From the NCBI RefSeq assembly GCF_001945365.1, contig NZ_MSTQ01000011.1, forward strand, positions 62,001-126,000: a DNA stretch of 64,000 bases, read 5' to 3'. Origin of the DNA: Pseudomonas reinekei. Its GTDB lineage: Bacteria > Pseudomonadota > Gammaproteobacteria > Pseudomonadales > Pseudomonadaceae. Below the pieces are notes generated by a model, which saw nothing but the letters and a program-made list of their open reading frames with translations, had not been told where the DNA came from and did not search any database. Positions 60,760 to 64,000 of this stretch are shown piece by piece. Numbering within the stretch: position 1 is the stretch's first letter; each line of letters starts with the position of its first letter. The translations under genes and the position numbers were made by a program.

Positions 60760-61766
60760 GCGGCCACCCCCTCTCCGTCCCCTGTCAGGCTCTTGTAACG
60801 TTCAGCGAAGAAGCCCTGAACGTTGGCGCATTGTGCTTCCGTATCTTCCAAACGATTGAAGTGGGCGCGAAACTCCCTGGCGCCCGGCAAGGTTGCGAGA
60901 TACCAGCCCACATGCTTTCGGGCAATGCGAACGCCCATCACGTCTCCATAGAAGGCGTGCAGCGCAGCCAGATGCTCTAGCAGAATGCGTTCCACTTCGA
61001 TCAGTTCCAGCGCCGGGAGCTTCTCGCCGGTGCGCAGGAAATGGTCGATCTCGCGAAAAATCCATGGCCGCCCCTGGGCAGCCCGGCCAATCAGCAGGCC
61101 ATCGGCACCGGTCGCGTCGAGCACGTATCGGGCCTTTTGCGGCGAATCGATATCGCCGTTGGCGAAAACCGGCATCGACACGGCCTGCTTGATCGCGGCA
61201 ATGGTGTCGTATTCGGCTTCACCGGTGTACAGATCGGCACGGGTGCGGCCATGCACCGCCAGCGCCGTAATGCCTGCCTGTTCGGCGATCTTCGCCACGG
61301 TCAGGCCGTTCTTGTTGTCCCGGTCCCAGCCGGTACGGATCTTCAGGGTCACCGGCACATCAACCGCAGCGACGACGGCCTGCAGGATCTCGGTGACCAG
61401 TGCCTCATCCTTCAACAATGCAGACCCGGCGGCCTTGTTGCAGACCTTCTTTGCCGGACAGCCCATGTTGATATCAATAATCTGTGCGCCCAGTTCGACG
61501 TTGGCCCGGGCCGCATCCGCCAGCATCTGTGCATCCCCACCGGCGATCTGTACCGAGCGTGGCTCGGGATCACCCTCGTGGATCATGCGCATCCGCGACT
61601 TGCGGGTGTTCCACAGGCTCATGTCGCTGGTGACCATTTCCGAGACTACGAGCCCCGCGCCCAATCGTTTGCACAGCTGACGAAAGGGTTGGTCGGTGAC
61701 CCCCGCCATCGGGGCGAGAATCAAGCCGTTATGTAATGTGTATGGACCGATGCGTACCGCCGACAT
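60756..61766 (-). CDS. dusB: tRNA-dihydrouridine synthase DusB
   Basis: A 336-residue FMN enzyme that reduces a specific uridine (U17 in E. coli) in the tRNA D-loop. Signatures are LAPMAGVTDQPFRQLCKRLG, IDINMGCPAKKVCNKAAGSA with the catalytic Cys, and VHGRTRADLYTGEAEYDTIA. It is first in the operon with fis. The 185 bases upstream (61767-61951) should hold the promoter; I found no distinct motif there. Confidence 0.96.
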   Translation of the reverse strand: MSAVRIGPYTLHNGLILAPMAGVTDQPFRQLCKRLGAGLVVSEMVTSDMSLWNTRKSRMRMIHEGDPEPRSVQIAGGDAQMLADAARANVELGAQIIDINMGCPAKKVCNKAAGSALLKDEALVTEILQAVVAAVDVPVTLKIRTGWDRDNKNGLTVAKIAEQAGITALAVHGRTRADLYTGEAEYDTIAAIKQAVSMPVFANGDIDSPQKARYVLDATGADGLLIGRAAQGRPWIFREIDHFLRTGEKLPALELIEVERILLEHLAALHAFYGDVMGVRIARKHVGWYLATLPGAREFRAHFNRLEDTEAQCANVQGFFAERYKSLTGDGEGVAA

Positions 61767-61951
61767 AGGACTTCCCTGTTGTGGGGCCGGATCATGAGAG
61801 TTCGAAAAAGGGTTGGCATGATACCCGCTCTCGATGACTGGATAAAGGTCGAATTGAACAAAATCTGAACAGTTATTTTGTTATCGCCAGAGGTTTGGTC
61901 CGGACAGGGGAAGTCAGAAAGCCGCCGTCAATTGAAGCGCGATGAACCGTT

Positions 61952-63211
61952 TCACTCGGGTGAGTGGAAGCTCAGGCTGTAGTTCACCGCTTTGGCGCCT
62001 GGATCGAGAATGTCCAGTGCGATGTGGATCGGCGTTTGCGGAGGCATTTCTGCCATGCCTTCGAGGTCACCACTGAGGTATTCACCGGGTTTGAAGCGGC
62101 GGCTGGCGATCAAGTGACCATTGAGATCGGCGAAACGCAGTTCCAGCAGCGGGAAGGGCTGGGAGAAGGGCGCGCGGTTATAAATGATGGCATCCACCAC
62201 CAATGCACCGTTGAACTCCGGGTGACTGCGGACCACCAGGTTGCTGCTTTTGATTTTGGCGATGTCGACCTTGGAGGGCACCGTGCAACCGATTTGCGGG
62301 CACAGTTGCTGGAACCAGGGGCGATATTGGTCCTGGCGCGCCAGTTCGTCGAAGTGATAGGCGACGTACTGGCCGACCAGTGCGCCGGCACCCAGCAGGA
62401 TCAGCAGGAACCAGAAGAATCGGCGCCCCCATGGCGAGCGGCGTTTTTGCCAGTCCAGTTGCAGCGGGTCGTCGGTCAGGTCTTGCAGGACTTCGGCGCG
62501 AACGCCCGATTCGCTGCGTTCGCGACGCTTGCGCAGCGGTTCGATCGAGGGCAGGTCGTCGGGTTCTTCAGTCACGGAGGCCGACAGGCGTTCGTTTTGC
62601 GGTGGTGCAACTATCGGGTCATGCAGACGCAACTGCGGCGGTGGCATTTCATCGTCGAGGTCTACCGGTTCCAGCGACAGCGACGGTTCGGTGCGTGCGA
62701 GGATGCCCGTTTCTTTCAGCGGTTGCGCTGGGGGCGGCGTGTCGAGTCGGTCGAGTTCGTCAAGATCGTCGATCGCCTGTGTGCGGTCAGCGGCCGATTC
62801 GCTGAACAGGCTGTCGCTGGTCCAGGGCTCTTCCTCGTTTTCGACGCTATCGCGGCGTGCGCTGAGGCTGTCTTCACGGGGGCGGCCGAATTCGGTGGTG
62901 GGCTGTATTTCCCGCTGTTCGAGCCGGGCCAGTTCCTCGTCGAGGTCGAGGCTGTCCAGATCCAGTTCGGCAGCGCTCCATTGCTTTTGGCTGATGGCGC
63001 GCGGTTCTGCGGGTTCCGGAGCCTCGATGACCGCAGGTGCAATCGGTGCGACAGGTTCTTTGCCGGCTTGCTCAAGCAATTGCTTGGCGGCATTGAAAAC
63101 CTGCAGGCATGAACCACAGCGAACGACACCGCGCGCCACACTCAACTGGGCATGGCTGACGCGGAAGCTGGTTTGGCAATGCGGGCACTGAGTGACGAAG
63201 CTATCGGTCAT
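61952..63211 (-). CDS. Zinc-ribbon, DUF3426 membrane protein
   Basis: Encodes 419 aa. The N-terminus is an MJ0042-type zinc ribbon (Cys9, Cys12, Cys32, Cys35 in CPHC ... CGSC). A long acidic, low-complexity linker follows (about 60-265), then one transmembrane helix (about 275-297, FFWFLLILLGAGALVGQYVA) and a periplasmic DUF3426 domain with PEFNGALVVDAIIYNRAPFS. The function is unknown. It lies between prmA and dusB as in other pseudomonads; prmA ends 30 bases upstream, so the two genes may be cotranscribed. Confidence 0.9.
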   Translation of the reverse strand: MTDSFVTQCPHCQTSFRVSHAQLSVARGVVRCGSCLQVFNAAKQLLEQAGKEPVAPIAPAVIEAPEPAEPRAISQKQWSAAELDLDSLDLDEELARLEQREIQPTTEFGRPREDSLSARRDSVENEEEPWTSDSLFSESAADRTQAIDDLDELDRLDTPPPAQPLKETGILARTEPSLSLEPVDLDDEMPPPQLRLHDPIVAPPQNERLSASVTEEPDDLPSIEPLRKRRERSESGVRAEVLQDLTDDPLQLDWQKRRSPWGRRFFWFLLILLGAGALVGQYVAYHFDELARQDQYRPWFQQLCPQIGCTVPSKVDIAKIKSSNLVVRSHPEFNGALVVDAIIYNRAPFSQPFPLLELRFADLNGHLIASRRFKPGEYLSGDLEGMAEMPPQTPIHIALDILDPGAKAVNYSLSFHSPE

Positions 63212-63241
63212 GCGGCGATCCGGATTATACAGACGCTCATT

Positions 63242-64000
63242 CTAGCGCCGACGGCCTGTAATGCGCACCCAGCCATCGCGATTGGCGATCGGATCCAGAT
63301 CGAAGTCTTTGGCGTAGGCCGCAGCGACGTCCTCGCCTTGCTCGGCAAGAATGCCCGAGAGCGCCAGGCGACCGCCGGACTTGACCAGGCCGGACAGCTG
63401 CGGCGCCAGGGACACCAGCGGGCCGGCGAGGATATTGGCCACCAGCACATCGGCCTGAACCTGCGGCAGATCTTCCGGCAGATACAGTGGGAACAATTCA
63501 TCGGCGATGTTATTGCGCCCAGCGTTGTCGCGGGAGGCTTCCAGCGCCTGTACGTCGATGTCGGTGCCGACGGCTTCCCTGGCGCCCAGCAGGAGGGCGG
63601 CAATCGCCAGAATCCCCGAACCGCAGCCGAAGTCCAGCACGTTGCAGTCTTTGAGGTCCTGACCGTCGAGCCATTCCAGGCACAGAGCAGTGGTCGGGTG
63701 AGTGCCGGTACCGAACGCCAGGCCCGGGTCCAGCAGCAGGTTTACAGCGCCGGGCTCGGGAGCCGCATGCCAGCTCGGCACGATCCACAGGCGCTGACCG
63801 AAACGCATCGGCTGGAAACCGTCCATCCAGCTGCGTTCCCAATCCTGGTCTTCGATCACTTCACTGTGGTGTTCGGGCAGCGGGCTGCCGGTCAACAGCT
63901 CAAGGTGGGCCAGTACCGGGCCGGGCTCGGTGCCGCCTTCGAACAGGGCCAGCAGGTGGGTGTGGGACCACAGCGGCGTGGTGTTGAGTTCCGGCTCGAA
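63242..64000 (-). CDS. prmA: Ribosomal protein L11 methyltransferase PrmA (start beyond window)
   Basis: At least 253 C-terminal residues are present; the gene continues past the right edge. It encodes the SAM-dependent enzyme that trimethylates ribosomal protein L11. Visible motifs are GLAFGTGTHPTTALCLEWLD, VLDFGCGSGILAIAALLLGA (SAM motif I) and VLVANILAGPLVSLAPQLSG. The reading frame stays open to position 64000 with FEPELNTTPLWSHTH-type text, so the internal start at 63895 is not the real one. Confidence 0.95.
   Translation of the reverse strand, partial: FEPELNTTPLWSHTHLLALFEGGTEPGPVLAHLELLTGSPLPEHHSEVIEDQDWERSWMDGFQPMRFGQRLWIVPSWHAAPEPGAVNLLLDPGLAFGTGTHPTTALCLEWLDGQDLKDCNVLDFGCGSGILAIAALLLGAREAVGTDIDVQALEASRDNAGRNNIADELFPLYLPEDLPQVQADVLVANILAGPLVSLAPQLSGLVKSGGRLALSGILAEQGEDVAAAYAKDFDLDPIANRDGWVRITGRRR

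Overview
This is a chromosomal window of a fluorescent Pseudomonas, most likely in the P. fluorescens complex. The GC content is high and CDS are densely packed. Gene order at both ends follows the P. aeruginosa PAO1 order I remember: ureG-ureF-ureE-desT on the left, and ureC-ureB-pita-ureA-ureD-urtEDCBA then retS-purD-purH-fis-dusB-prmA on the right. Pseudomonas-type REP hairpins are scattered between genes. The species cannot be fixed from the sequence alone.

Layout. 1-2.3 kb: urease accessory genes ureG (cut by the window edge), ureF and ureE, then a DesT-type regulator. 2.4-15.7 kb: single genes and divergent pairs (repeat-containing exported protein, AsmA protein, LysR/azoreductase, lipase, EamA exporter/AraC, PsiF, AI-2E permease, Hsp70-like ATPase, cbpA-cbpM, sensor kinase). 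15.9-24.8 kb: an accessory block. It holds a 1746-residue DUF6543/LRR/NEL ubiquitin-ligase-type protein, a DUF6124 gene with a hairpin leader, and a three-gene cassette (unknown protein, PAAR effector, membrane immunity candidate). 25-35.3 kb: structural urease genes and the urea ABC transporter, with two near-identical sigma-54 promoters. 35.4-44.2 kb: a FecCD-type ABC importer, a copper block (PepSY protein, OprC, two DUF2946 proteins, PCu(A)C chaperone) and a HigBA-like toxin-antitoxin pair. 44.3-52 kb: two divergent cobalamin biosynthesis operons. 52.2-54.4 kb: a double-frameshifted gene, an intact gene that looks like its paralog, and MarC. 54.4-64 kb: retS, purD, purH, fis, dusB, a DUF3426 protein and prmA (cut).

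How the genes work together. UrtABCDE imports urea. UreABC, matured by UreDEFG, hydrolyses it. Both halves appear to be nitrogen-controlled through sigma-54 promoters at ureD and urtA. The copper genes form one strand-coherent block. CobG, H, I, J, K, L and CbiD cover most steps of corrin-ring synthesis, and a corrinoid- or siderophore-type importer lies nearby.

Most notable observation. The PAAR effector-immunity cassette (22,244-24,524) is bracketed by the two ends of a group IIC intron. An intron-like 5' end starts at about 21,987, a few bases after the terminator hairpin of the DUF6124 gene, which is the kind of site group IIC introns use. An intact domain V and domain VI with a bulged adenosine end at about 24,764. 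No reverse transcriptase/maturase lies between them; the effector operon takes its place. This looks like a group II intron-derived, non-autonomous element carrying an interbacterial toxin and its immunity gene.
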